Positions 42,706-49,924 of a stretch of DNA of 49,924 nucleotides are shown piece after piece. The position numbers were made by a program, and so were the translations under genes. The stretch lies in the NCBI RefSeq assembly GCF_000829445.1, contig NZ_JXRQ01000012.1:1-49924 (forward strand), in the 5' to 3' direction. Source of the stretch: Jeotgalibacillus alimentarius. Lineage in GTDB: Bacteria > Bacillota > Bacilli > Bacillales > Jeotgalibacillaceae. The stretch's first letter is position 1, and each line of letters starts with the position of its first letter. The notes under the pieces were generated by a model. The model was not told the origin of the DNA. It was given only the letters and a program-made list of their open reading frames with translations, and ran no database searches.

Positions 42706-42730
42706 GTTTAACTCCCTGCAGTTAGGGTAG
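42706..42730 (+). promoter_or_regulatory. Sigma-B promoter before rsbV
   Basis: GTTTAA (42706-42711), a 13-bp spacer and GGGTAG (42725-42730) match the sigma-B consensus in exactly the position where B. subtilis has its autoregulatory promoter. It lets SigB amplify rsbV-rsbW-sigB-rsbX. Confidence 0.85.
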
Positions 42731-42763
42731 TTTACAAGTACGTCTTACGGAGATTTTGTGTAA

Positions 42764-42815
42764 AAGCGCCGGCGCCTCGCTGCACGATCAGAGGGCCAGG
42801 GGGGCTGGACATTCG
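42764..42815. repeat. Possible family 2 repeat remnant in the rsbV leader
   Basis: It begins AAAAGCGCCGGCGCC and ends GGGGGGCTGGACAT, like the two ends of the family 2 elements, with only about 20 bp between. It would lie in the 5' leader of the sigma-B-dependent transcript. Confidence 0.35.
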
Positions 42816-42834
42816 AAAAAAAGGTGGAACTAAT

Positions 42835-43170
42835 ATGAATATTAAAGTTGATATAACAGAGCAGAGAGAAGATTTTGCAAGACTTGAAATTGCAGGGGAA
42901 ATTGATGCTTATACTGCACCGGCTTTAAGAGAGAAAACAGAACCTCTATCGAAACAGGAAGGCATTCACGTAGTAGCTGACCTTTCTGATGTAAGTTATA
43001 TGGACAGTACGGGCATTGGTGTATTTGTCGGATTGTTCAAAGGAATTAAAGCAAATGGCGGACATCTTCAGCTTATTGGTCTTTCAGATCGCCTGAAACG
43101 CCTTTTTGACATCACTGGACTTGCAGACATCATGGATATTAACTCCGAAGTAAAAGGTGGAATGGAATGA
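42835..43170 (+). CDS. rsbV: Anti-anti-sigma factor RsbV
   Basis: 111-residue STAS protein. Ser58 in VSYMDSTGIGVFVG is the residue phosphorylated by RsbW; the dephosphorylated form binds RsbW and frees SigB. AAAGGTGG precedes the ATG. It overlaps rsbW by ATGA. Confidence 0.97.
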   Translation: MNIKVDITEQREDFARLEIAGEIDAYTAPALREKTEPLSKQEGIHVVADLSDVSYMDSTGIGVFVGLFKGIKANGGHLQLIGLSDRLKRLFDITGLADIMDINSEVKGGME

Positions 43171-43640
43171 TGAAACCATTTGATTACATTGAAATGAAGA
43201 TACCCGCCAAAGCTCAGTATGTCGGTGTGACCCGCCTGACGATTTCAGGTGTGGCCAGCCGCATGGGCTTCACTTATGATGATATTGAAGATTTGAAGAT
43301 TGCGACAAGTGAAGCAATTACCAACGCTGTTCAGCATGCTTATCAAGGTGATGATGAGGGAGAAATCGTTGTCGGATTTGCATTATACAACGATCGCCTT
43401 GAAGTAATCGTGGCAGACCACGGTTCAAGTTTTGATTTTGTGAAAGTAAAAGAAGAAGTAGGGCCTTACAATGAGGGCTCGCAGGTTGACATGCTCCGTG
43501 AAGGGGGGCTTGGTCTTTACCTGATCGAAAGCCTGATGGATGACGTGAAGATCAGTCAAAAAGAGGGTGTAACGGTCTTCATGACAAAGTACATTGAGGA
43601 AGAGCAGGTGGAGAGGGATGCGGAAACTGTCTCAACCTAA
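43167..43640 (+). CDS. rsbW: Anti-sigma-B factor / serine kinase RsbW
   Basis: 157-residue GHKL kinase: TSEAITNAVQHAY (N box), VADHGSSFD (G1) and EGGLGLYLIESLMDDV (G2). It binds SigB, or phosphorylates RsbV. There are two adjacent ATGs (43167, 43170), with AAGGTGG upstream. Its 3' end overlaps sigB by 23 bp, which couples the two products. Confidence 0.97.
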   Translation: MMKPFDYIEMKIPAKAQYVGVTRLTISGVASRMGFTYDDIEDLKIATSEAITNAVQHAYQGDDEGEIVVGFALYNDRLEVIVADHGSSFDFVKVKEEVGPYNEGSQVDMLREGGLGLYLIESLMDDVKISQKEGVTVFMTKYIEEEQVERDAETVST

Positions 43641-44412
43641 TCAACCAAGCAAAAGTGAAGTACTGGAATGGATCAAAGCCTATCAGGAAACACAGGATGA
43701 AGATGCACAGCATAAGCTTGTTGTTCATTACAAGAATCTTGTAGAGTCCATCGCCAGAAAATATTCCAAGGGAAAGTCATATCACGAAGATATCGCACAG
43801 GTTGGCATGATCGGTCTCCTTGGTGCGATCCGCCGTTATGATGATACCTTTGGAAAAAGCTTCGAAGCTTTCGCGATTCCAACGATTATCGGTGAGATTA
43901 AAAGATTTTTACGCGACAAGACATGGAGCGTTCATGTACCGCGCCGAATCAAAGAACTCGGCCCGAAAATCAAAGCAACAGTTGAAGAGCTTACAACAGA
44001 TCTGCAGCGCTCCCCAAAAGTAAGCGAGATTGCCATGCATCTGGAAGTTTCTGAAGAAGAAATTCTCGAAGCAATGGAAATGGGTAAAAGTTATCAGGCA
44101 CTATCAGTTGACCATTCGATTGAAGCAGACTCTGACGGAAGTACAGTTACACTGCTCGATATCGTTGGCAGCATGGATGATAACTATGAAAAAACAGATC
44201 AGCGCATGGTACTTGAGAAAGTGCTGCATGTGTTAAGTGATAGAGAAAAACAGATTATACAATTTACGTATCTAGAAAATATGAGTCAAAAAGACGCGGG
44301 TGATATGCTCGGCATTTCTCAAATGCATGTGTCAAGATTGCAGAGAAGAGCCATCAAAAAACTGCGTGATGCCATTCAGCAGGAAAATGCTGAAGATGGG
44401 GATTTTGCCTGA
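43618..44412 (+). CDS. sigB: RNA polymerase sigma factor SigB
   Basis: 264-residue general-stress sigma factor of the sigma-70 group 3. Region 2 includes GMIGLLGAIRRYDDTFGKSF and FAIPTIIGEIKRFLRDK; region 3 VPRRIKELGPKIKA; region 4 SQKDAGDMLGISQMHVSRLQ. KSYQALSVDHSIEADSDGST is unchanged from B. subtilis. The ATG at 43618 follows GGTGGAGAGGG; an in-frame ATG at 43594 lies within rsbW without a site. rsbX starts on the last base of its stop. Confidence 0.97.
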   Translation: MRKLSQPNQPSKSEVLEWIKAYQETQDEDAQHKLVVHYKNLVESIARKYSKGKSYHEDIAQVGMIGLLGAIRRYDDTFGKSFEAFAIPTIIGEIKRFLRDKTWSVHVPRRIKELGPKIKATVEELTTDLQRSPKVSEIAMHLEVSEEEILEAMEMGKSYQALSVDHSIEADSDGSTVTLLDIVGSMDDNYEKTDQRMVLEKVLHVLSDREKQIIQFTYLENMSQKDAGDMLGISQMHVSRLQRRAIKKLRDAIQQENAEDGDFA

Positions 44413-45008
44413 TGGAAGTACTTGACCACAGTTTAGTTACCGTACATGCTGGACAGTACGCAAAGGATGGAAGACAGGATTGCGGCGACAGTTATTATTT
44501 TGCAGCAACTGATGACTATTTTATATGCGTACTGGCAGACGGACTTGGGAGCGGAAAGTATGCACATGAAGCCTCCCAGGCAGTTTGCAGTGCAGTAGAG
44601 GAAAACATGGATGAAGACGTTGACCAGCTGATGGAAAGAGCCAATCAGTCCCTTGCGAAGAAAAGGGGCGCGGCAGTTGCGATTGTGAAAATCGAATATG
44701 CCACAAGACAGGTTACATACAGCTGTGTTGGAAATATCCGCTTTTATTTTTATTCAGAAGCAGGCAAGCTGACCTACCCGTTGCCGGTAACCGGATATTT
44801 ATCCGGCAGGCCACAGCGCTATAAGACGCAGAGCTTTGCTTATGAAGATGGCGCATCATTTCTCATTCATTCAGACGGACTGCAGATTACACGTGTACGA
44901 CCGCTGCTACAGTCAGGACGCTCAATTGACTATATTTCAACTTATCTCGATTCAATCGTTTCGGGAAGCGACGATACAACCTTTATCATTGGGAGACTGC
45001 CTCATTAA
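44412..45008 (+). CDS. rsbX: Stressosome-resetting PP2C phosphatase RsbX
   Basis: 198 aa, a compact PPM phosphatase with DCGDSYYF, VLADGLGSGKYAHEASQAV and the C-terminal SGSDDTTFII motif. It dephosphorylates RsbS and RsbR after stress. It shares one base with sigB (TGATG). Its stop is embedded in the operon terminator. Confidence 0.95.
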   Translation: MEVLDHSLVTVHAGQYAKDGRQDCGDSYYFAATDDYFICVLADGLGSGKYAHEASQAVCSAVEENMDEDVDQLMERANQSLAKKRGAAVAIVKIEYATRQVTYSCVGNIRFYFYSEAGKLTYPLPVTGYLSGRPQRYKTQSFAYEDGASFLIHSDGLQITRVRPLLQSGRSIDYISTYLDSIVSGSDDTTFIIGRLPH

Positions 45009-45025
45009 GGAGTCTCTTTTTTTTT
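44993..45025 (+). terminator. Terminator of the rsb-sigB operon
   Basis: GAGACT (44993-44998) and AGTCTC (45011-45016) with T9 following; the rsbX stop codon is in the loop. Confidence 0.8.
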
Positions 45026-45029
45026 GTAA

Positions 45030-45219
45030 AAAACATGCTTTAGAATTTGCACAGCTGTTGATTGAAGCGGAAGGGGGCGACTCCAGCAGGAGAAGTCGGA
45101 CAGGTGAGACCCCGCAAGCGCCTAGCGCTGAGGAGGTCCAATTGAACCGGAGCCAGAAAACGGCTCATGCGGAAAGCGTCCCCCTGCAGCGGAAATCAAC
45201 AGCCAGGGTCAACAGAGCT
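45030..45219. repeat. MITE-like element, family 1, between rsbX and tex
   Basis: It contains GCACAGCTGTTGATTGAAGCGG, GACTCCAGCAGGAGAAG, GGTGAGACCCCGC, CCGGAGCC, CGGCTCATGCGGAAAGCGTC and GCGGAAATCAACAGCC, closely matching 777-977. The right end is CAACAGAGCT; the left end is degenerate and merges with the rsbX terminator. No target duplication is visible. Confidence 0.72.
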
Positions 45220-45275
45220 AAATACTCTATGGTACAATTAATCTCGGATATGATTATAGAAAGGCAGTGAAAGGC

Positions 45276-47444
45276 ATGGACCAAAAACAACAGATCGCCC
45301 GTCTGGCAAACAGTATCTCAATTAGTGCTGACAAAGTAGTAAAAGTAATTGAACTTCTGAATGAAGGAAATACCGTACCATTCATCGCGCGGTACCGCAA
45401 AGAAATGACAGGGGCACTTGATGAAGTTCAAATCAAAAATATATCTGACAGCTGGGTCTACCTTCAAAACCTTGAGACGCGAAAAGAAGAAGTGCTGCGT
45501 CTGATTGAAGAGCAGGACAAACTGACAGAAGAACTGAAACAATCCATTCTAAATGCTGATAAACTGCAGGCAGTAGAAGATCTCTACCGTCCTTATAAAC
45601 AAAAAAGAAGAACACGGGCAACCAAAGCGAAGGAAAAAGGTCTTGAACCATTAGCAAAATGGCTCTTATCCTTCCCTAGAAACGGGAATGTGGAAGCAAA
45701 AGCATCTGAATTTATCTCAGAGGAAAAAGAAGTGCCGAATGCTGAAGAAGCACTTGCCGGAGCAAGAGATATCATTGCTGAAATGTATGCAGATGATGCG
45801 AAAATCCGTGAATACATAAGAAATCAGACTTTCAGAAGCGGTAAGATTACTTCTGCAGTCAAGAAAGCAGAGCTTGATGAAAAAGGCATTTTCGAGATGT
45901 ACTATGAATACGAAGAGCCGGTTTCAAAAATCGTTCCGCACCGTACACTCGCATTAAACCGCGGTGAAAAAGAAGATGTGCTTCGCGTCTCGATCCAGCC
46001 GGATCAGGAACGAATCCTTTCAGAATTAAAGCGCAAGCACGTAAAATATCCTCAGTCAGTATCAGCTGACCAGATCGCGGAAGCCATTGAAGACAGCTAC
46101 AAACGACTGATCCTCCCATCAATTGAAAGAGAAATTAGAAATGAACTCACTGAAAAAGCGGAAAATCAGGCGATTCACATTTTCTCTGAAAATCTGAAAA
46201 ATCTTCTGCTGCAGGCGCCACTTAAAGGAAAGAAAGTACTCGGTGTTGACCCTGCCTACCGCACAGGCTGTAAGCTGGCAGTCGTAGATGAGACAGGGAA
46301 GATGCTGTACATCGGCGTGATTTATCCGCATACAACAAAAGATCCTTCCAAAGCAGCCGCTACATTTAAAAAGGTGGTACAAGACTTTGATATTGAGCTT
46401 GTTGCAATTGGGAACGGTACTGCTTCAAGAGAAACGGAACAATTCGTAGCGGATCAGCTTCAGGAAATTGATCAGGAAGTGTATTACCTGATTGTGAATG
46501 AAGCCGGCGCAAGTGTATATTCTGCTTCTGACGTTGCGCGTGAAGAATTCCCGGATCTGCAGGTTGAGGAAAGAAGTGCTGTATCGATCGCGAGACGGCT
46601 GCAGGATCCACTCGCAGAACTCGTGAAAATCGATCCGAAATCAGTCGGCGTCGGACAGTACCAGCATGACGTGTCACAGAAAAAGCTGAATGAATCTCTG
46701 ACATTTGTTGTGGAGACAGCGGTAAATAAAGTAGGGGTGAACGTGAATACAGCATCACCTTCACTACTTCAGTATGTAGCAGGTCTCTCAAAAACCGTTG
46801 CACAAAATATCGTAAAAGCCCGTGAAGAAGCAGGTAAATTCAGCAACCGCAAACAGCTGATAAAAATTCCGCGTCTCGGTGCAAAAACATATGAGCAGTG
46901 TATCGGCTTCCTGCGAATTGCAGAAGGGGAAAATCCGCTCGACAAAACAGCGATTCACCCTGAAAACTATCAGGATGTACAGCGCATGATCAAGCAGGCG
47001 GGGTATGACCTGAATGCAATCGGTACTGAAGAGCTGAAAGAAGCGATCATTCAAAAAACACCTGAGCAGTGGTCAGAGGAAACAGGTATCGGCATTCATA
47101 CGATGAAAGATATTATTGAAGCACTGATCCGCCCTGGCCGTGACCCGCGTGATGAGCTTGACAAACCGATCCTGAAAAAAGATGTGCTTAAAATGGAAGA
47201 TCTCAAGCCTGGCATGGAACTGCAGGGAACAGTCCGCAACGTAGTAGATTTTGGTGCATTCGTGGATATCGGTGTCAAACAGGATGGACTTGTGCATATT
47301 TCAAAACTGAAAAAAGGCTTTGTAAAACACCCGCTTGATGTTGTATCACTCGGAGACGTCGTAACTGTCTGGATTGAACAGGTTGACGTCAAAAAAGGCA
47401 GAATCGCACTCACCATGCTGCAGCCAGCCGACCAGACTGACTAA
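45276..47444 (+). CDS. tex: Tex-family RNA-binding transcription accessory protein
   Basis: About 722 aa. In order: helical Tex N-terminal domain (NTVPFIARYRKEMTGALDE), YqgF/RNase-H-like domain (VLGVDPAYRTGCKLAVVDET, about 325), helix-hairpin-helix motifs (NVNTASPSLLQYVAGLSKTV), and a C-terminal S1 domain (GTVRNVVDFGAFVDIGVKQD). It binds nucleic acids and the transcription machinery. The ATG at 45276 has AAAGG 11 nt upstream; the GTG at 45267 is possible. B. subtilis YdcI is the orthologue by context. Confidence 0.95.
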   Translation: MDQKQQIARLANSISISADKVVKVIELLNEGNTVPFIARYRKEMTGALDEVQIKNISDSWVYLQNLETRKEEVLRLIEEQDKLTEELKQSILNADKLQAVEDLYRPYKQKRRTRATKAKEKGLEPLAKWLLSFPRNGNVEAKASEFISEEKEVPNAEEALAGARDIIAEMYADDAKIREYIRNQTFRSGKITSAVKKAELDEKGIFEMYYEYEEPVSKIVPHRTLALNRGEKEDVLRVSIQPDQERILSELKRKHVKYPQSVSADQIAEAIEDSYKRLILPSIEREIRNELTEKAENQAIHIFSENLKNLLLQAPLKGKKVLGVDPAYRTGCKLAVVDETGKMLYIGVIYPHTTKDPSKAAATFKKVVQDFDIELVAIGNGTASRETEQFVADQLQEIDQEVYYLIVNEAGASVYSASDVAREEFPDLQVEERSAVSIARRLQDPLAELVKIDPKSVGVGQYQHDVSQKKLNESLTFVVETAVNKVGVNVNTASPSLLQYVAGLSKTVAQNIVKAREEAGKFSNRKQLIKIPRLGAKTYEQCIGFLRIAEGENPLDKTAIHPENYQDVQRMIKQAGYDLNAIGTEELKEAIIQKTPEQWSEETGIGIHTMKDIIEALIRPGRDPRDELDKPILKKDVLKMEDLKPGMELQGTVRNVVDFGAFVDIGVKQDGLVHISKLKKGFVKHPLDVVSLGDVVTVWIEQVDVKKGRIALTMLQPADQTD

Positions 47445-47459
47445 TTGGAGGAATAAAAA

Positions 47460-47873
47460 ATGGTCTATTATGTTATCGCCATTGCTGCAGCCGTTGCGGC
47501 ACTTGGCATCACATTCAACTATATTGCGCACCTGGGTACCGTCATAAAAACCGCAGAAGGACGCGGCGAGGAGGGTATGACAGTATCAGCTGTACTTACA
47601 CGCTTCTTCTTTTCAACTATGATCATTGAGCTTGTACCAATCGTTATTATGCTGCTTGCATATGTACTGATGGACAGACCGGATAACGGGCTGCCACTCA
47701 TTCCGCTTATCATCATTCTTGCCTCAGCTGCGTTTGGTGTCACTCAGGTACTGATCAGAATGAATCAGCAAGTGCCGGCAGAAGTAAAAGGGCAGGTACG
47801 TTCTTTTTCACTGATCAGCACACAGCTCATCACATCAATGCCGCTTGTCGCGCTCATTTTTCTGTTCATCTAA
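47460..47873 (+). CDS. Four-helix membrane protein of unknown function (137 aa)
   Basis: Hydrophobic segments at about 3-22, 48-69, 77-97 and 115-137, with a glycine-rich KTAEGRGEEGM loop between helices 1 and 2. It is not assigned to a family; the first helix and polar loop recall small c-ring-like hairpins, but no ion-binding carboxylate in helix 2 supports this. GGAGG precedes the ATG, 15 bp after tex, and sprT-like follows 12 bp later, so the three form an operon. Confidence 0.78.
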   Translation: MVYYVIAIAAAVAALGITFNYIAHLGTVIKTAEGRGEEGMTVSAVLTRFFFSTMIIELVPIVIMLLAYVLMDRPDNGLPLIPLIIILASAAFGVTQVLIRMNQQVPAEVKGQVRSFSLISTQLITSMPLVALIFLFI

Positions 47874-47885
47874 AAGGGGCATCCC

Positions 47886-48359
47886 ATGACAAACGAAGAA
47901 TTACAGCAACTGACAGAACATATCTCACTTGAATCGTTCGGAAAAACATTCCGGCATCAGGCCTACTTTAACGCAAGGCTCCGAACAACAGGCGGGAGAT
48001 ACCTGCTGGTAAGCCACCATATTGAAATCAATAAAAAGTATCTGGATGAACACGGCTATGAAGAACTGACAGGTATTATTAAACACGAGCTTGCCCATTA
48101 CCACCTTCATATAGAAGGAAAAGGGTATCAGCACCGTGACCGCGACTTCAGAGAACTGATTAAAAATGTAGGAGCGCCAAGGTTCTGTACGCCGCTCCCT
48201 TCACAAAAGAAAAGGCAGCTTCCGCGTAACAAGGTATATGAATGTGTAGGCTGCGGTCAATTGTATCACCGTAAGAGAAGGTTTGATACCAGTAAATACC
48301 GCTGTGGTAAATGCAGCGGCAAACTGACTTTTCTAGGTGTGGATCAGTCGAAAGTATAG
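47886..48359 (+). CDS. ydcK: SprT-like zinc metalloprotein (YdcK)
   Basis: 157 aa. The HExxH zinc site is HELAHYHLH (about 79), with a C-terminal zinc ribbon [16 protein letters not shown]...YRCGKC. Bacterial SprT-like proteins resemble the eukaryotic Spartan protease domain; the cellular target here is unknown. A weak AAAGGGG site precedes the ATG. It ends the tex operon and is next to the tRNA cluster, as in B. subtilis. Confidence 0.9.
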   Translation: MTNEELQQLTEHISLESFGKTFRHQAYFNARLRTTGGRYLLVSHHIEINKKYLDEHGYEELTGIIKHELAHYHLHIEGKGYQHRDRDFRELIKNVGAPRFCTPLPSQKKRQLPRNKVYECVGCGQLYHRKRRFDTSKYRCGKCSGKLTFLGVDQSKV

Positions 48360-48363
48360 TAGA

Positions 48364-48399
48364 GAGTTCCCTTGGGTGTTAACCTTCGGGAGCTTTTCT
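48364..48399 (+). terminator. Probable terminator of tex-ydcK
   Basis: GTTCCC...GGGT pairs imperfectly with AACC...GGGAGC, followed by TTTTCTATTT. Confidence 0.5.
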
Positions 48400-48407
48400 A
48401 TTTCTAA

Positions 48408-48572
48408 AGGTATATTAAAGTTAAATGTTGTTCGAACGGAGCAAGTGGTTGTAGAGGCATGAGGGTGACTCCAGTAATAGAAGGGTAGTGAGGCATGAGG
48501 GCACATAAAGCGGAGGAACTATGCGAAAAGCGTTCACCCGGAGTGGAAATCACGAGCCCGCTCTAACTGAGC
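48408..48572. repeat. Degenerate family 1 MITE with 8-bp target duplication
   Basis: A diverged 165-bp copy: TATATTAAAGTTAAATGTTG at the left, GGTGACTCCAG, GCGAAAAGCGTTC and GGAGTGGAAATCACGAGCC inside. ATTTCTAA is present immediately left (48400-48407) and right (48573-48580). The rest of the gap up to the promoter at 48736 is AT-rich without genes. Confidence 0.7.
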
Positions 48573-48735
48573 ATTTCTAATAGAAGAAAGGTGGGAGAGA
48601 CAAGGAGTGATTTCTTCGTGATATTTGTGGATTGCTTTTGACATCGCCTCTTAAATGTGGTAAATTACATTCACTAGCCTTTGAAGCGGACGGCATACAC
48701 AAACGAAAATAACTAAAATTATTTTATAAAAGTTA

Positions 48736-48765
48736 TTGACTTATGTTTTGAGTATCTGTTATGAT
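48736..48765 (+). promoter_or_regulatory. Promoter of the tRNA cluster
   Basis: TTGACT (48736-48741), an 18-bp spacer and TATGAT (48760-48765), about 75 bp before the first tRNA, in a very AT-rich setting typical of stable RNA promoters. Confidence 0.75.
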
Positions 48766-48839
48766 ATTATACGTCGGAAAGAGAGACGCCAAGTGAATAA
48801 CTTACATAAAGGCTTGCTGCAACAATTGAATGATATCGT

Positions 48840-48914
48840 TCCACAGTAGCTCAGTGGTAGAGCAATCGGCTGTTAACCGATCGGTCGTAGGTTCGAGTCC
48901 TACCTGTGGAGCCA
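48840..48914 (+). tRNA. tRNA-Asn (anticodon GTT)
   Basis: Acceptor TCCACAG/CTGTGGA, anticodon loop CTGTTAA, GTTCGAGTC T-loop and encoded CCA. Confidence 0.97.
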
Positions 48915-48921
48915 TTTTTAT

Positions 48922-49012
48922 GGGGAAGTACTCAAGTGGCTGAAGAGGCGCCCCTGCTAAGGGTGTAGGTCGCGTAAGCGGCGCGAGGGTTCAAATCCCT
49001 CCTTCTCCGCCA
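48922..49012 (+). tRNA. tRNA-Ser (anticodon GCT)
   Basis: Acceptor GGGGAAG/CTTCTCC, anticodon loop CTGCTAA, long variable arm (GTCGCGTAAGCGGC region) and encoded CCA. Confidence 0.96.
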
Positions 49013-49018
49013 GAACAT

Positions 49019-49093
49019 GGCCCGTTGGTCAAGTGGTTAAGACACCGCCCTTTCACGGCGGTAACACGGGTTCGAATCCCGTACGGGTCACCA
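49019..49093 (+). tRNA. tRNA-Glu (anticodon TTC)
   Basis: Acceptor GGCCCGT/ACGGGTC, anticodon loop CTTTCAC and encoded CCA. Confidence 0.97.
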
Positions 49094-49123
49094 CTTATTT
49101 TTGAAAAATACATAGTTTCATCT

Positions 49124-49199
49124 GGTCCCGTGGTGTAGCGGTTAACATGCCTGCCTGTCACGCAGGAGATCGCCGGTTCGATCCCGGTCGGGACCGCCA
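49124..49199 (+). tRNA. tRNA-Asp (anticodon GTC)
   Basis: Acceptor GGTCCCG/CGGGACC, anticodon loop CTGTCAC and encoded CCA. In B. subtilis trnS as I recall it, no Asp gene stands between Glu and Gln. Confidence 0.97.
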
Positions 49200-49207
49200 T
49201 TTTTTAT

Positions 49208-49282
49208 TGGGCTATAGCCAAGCGGTAAGGCAACGGACTTTGACTCCGTCATGCGTTGGTTCGAATCCAGCTAGCCCAGCCA
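49208..49282 (+). tRNA. tRNA-Gln (anticodon TTG)
   Basis: Acceptor TGGGCTA/TAGCCCA, anticodon loop CTTTGAC and encoded CCA. Confidence 0.97.
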
Positions 49283-49291
49283 TTTTTATTG

Positions 49292-49367
49292 GAGCCATTA
49301 GCTCAGTTGGTAGAGCATCTGACTTTTAATCAGAGGGTCGAAGGTTCGAGTCCTTCATGGCTCACCA
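49292..49367 (+). tRNA. tRNA-Lys (anticodon TTT)
   Basis: Acceptor GAGCCAT/ATGGCTC, anticodon loop CTTTTAA and encoded CCA. Confidence 0.97.
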
Positions 49368-49378
49368 TTTTGTTTCAT

Positions 49379-49460
49379 GCGGGTGTGGTGGAATTGGCAG
49401 ACACGCTAGACTTAGGATCTAGTGCCGCAAGGCGTGGGGGTTCAAGTCCCTCCACCCGCA
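49379..49460 (+). tRNA. tRNA-Leu (anticodon TAG), CCA not encoded
   Basis: Acceptor GCGGGTG/CACCCGC, anticodon loop CTTAGGA and a long variable arm. After discriminator A the sequence continues TTATT, so the CCA end must be added by the nucleotidyltransferase, unlike its nine neighbours. Confidence 0.95.
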
Positions 49461-49481
49461 TTATTATTTTACAAATAAGTA

Positions 49482-49510
49482 TTGACACTTAGAAGTTATA
49501 TTGATATAAT
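49482..49510 (+). promoter_or_regulatory. Consensus sigma-A promoter inside the tRNA cluster
   Basis: TTGACA (49482-49487), exactly 17 bp, then TATAAT (49505-49510), 23 bp before the next tRNA-Leu. It starts a second unit: Leu-GAG, Arg, Gly and probably the rRNA operon. Confidence 0.88.
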
Positions 49511-49532
49511 ATTACTTGTCGCTCGAAACCGA

Positions 49533-49618
<86 letters not shown>

Positions 49619-49627
49619 AACAAGTAA

Positions 49628-49704
49628 GCGCCCGTAGCTCAATTGGATAGAGCGTTTGACTACGGATCAAAAGGTTAGGGGTTCGACTCCTCTCGGGCGC
49701 GCCA
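49628..49704 (+). tRNA. tRNA-Arg (anticodon ACG)
   Basis: Acceptor GCGCCCG/CGGGCGC, anticodon loop CTACGGA (A34 expected to be edited to inosine) and encoded CCA. Confidence 0.97.
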
Positions 49705-49722
49705 TATTTTACAACCTTATAT

Positions 49723-49796
49723 GCGGGTGTAGTTTAGTGGTAAAACCTCAGCCTTCCAAGCTGATGTCGTGAGTTCGATTCTCATCACCCGCTCCA
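49723..49796 (+). tRNA. tRNA-Gly (anticodon TCC)
   Basis: Acceptor GCGGGTG/CACCCGC, anticodon loop CTTCCAA and encoded CCA. Confidence 0.97.
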
Positions 49797-49924
49797 TTAT
49801 TTTTGAAATACTTGAACCTTGAACCTTGAACCTTGAAAACTAAACAACCAAACGTCAACGTTTTAAGATTTTAAGTCTTTTTCGAACAAAAAAGACAATG
49901 AGCTTTTCAAACACTTTACGGAGA
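49797..49924 (+). other. Leader of an rRNA operon; window ends at the 16S rRNA 5' end
   Basis: CTTGAAAACTAAACAACCAA is typical of the spacer before Bacillales 16S genes, and the window ends TTTACGGAGA, which resembles the first bases of mature 16S rRNA (normally continuing with GTTTGATCCTGG). CTTGAAC is repeated in tandem at 49811-49838. The 16S gene itself would lie outside the window. Confidence 0.7.

Noticed and set aside
42764-42815. Terminator between rsbU and rsbV
   Set aside because: The GC-rich palindromic start (GCGCCGGCGCC) is not followed by a T run and lies downstream of the sigma-B promoter, so it would block rsbV expression.

Overview
This window looks like chromosomal DNA from a low-to-moderate GC Bacillota (order Bacillales, Bacillaceae/Planococcaceae-like; a Jeotgalibacillus-type genome would fit, but no genus can be fixed from the sequence alone). 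Evidence: strong AGGAGG-type ribosome binding sites, frequent TTG and GTG starts, and a right half that follows the Bacillus subtilis ddl-murF-cshA-ydbS-ydbT-ydcA-acpS-ydcC-alr-ndoAI-ndoA-rsbR..rsbX-tex-ydcK-tRNA order almost gene for gene.

Left part (1-26.5 kb) is mixed core and accessory: pyrrolidone-carboxylate peptidase, an MFS transporter, an Ohr-type peroxiredoxin, a membrane-anchored VanY-family carboxypeptidase followed by an orphan pair of DppB/DppC-type permeases, an SDR-type epimerase, cardiolipin synthase, a copper-efflux cluster (csoR, copZ, copA) with two matching CsoR operator candidates, a CBS-pair protein, a diacylglycerol-kinase-like lipid kinase, RodA, a four-gene YnjBCD-like ABC importer, a TVP38/DedA-like protein coupled to a CDP-alcohol phosphatidyltransferase, a BmrA-like ABC exporter, an FAD oxidoreductase and a DAACS-type symporter.

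Right part (26.8-48.4 kb) is the conserved block for cell-wall precursors (ddl, murF, alr), cshA helicase with a long structured leader, PH-domain membrane proteins, rhomboid protease, acpS, the YdcC lipoprotein, the NdoAI/NdoA (MazEF) toxin-antitoxin, and the complete stressosome/partner-switch/sigma-B operon rsbR-S-T-U-V-W-sigB-rsbX with an internal sigma-B promoter in front of rsbV. It is followed by tex, a small membrane protein, a SprT-like gene, ten tRNA genes in two transcription units, and the leader of an rRNA operon at the right edge.

The intergenic DNA is the most unusual part. (1) Four separate arrays of about 21-bp tandem units (25186-25311, 29289-29435, 32379-32564, 36497-36660), each with its own short conserved core and otherwise degenerate units, all sit 17-60 bp downstream of an intrinsic terminator. 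(2) A MITE-like family of about 77-200 bp with GTTAAAG-type terminal inverted repeats is present in up to seven copies; three copies are flanked by perfect 8-bp target duplications. (3) A second family of structured repeats beginning near GAAAAGCGGAAG and ending in GCTGGACA occurs at three loci, two of them nearly identical and inverted 20 kb apart. I found no CRISPR array, prophage, integrase or transposase gene.
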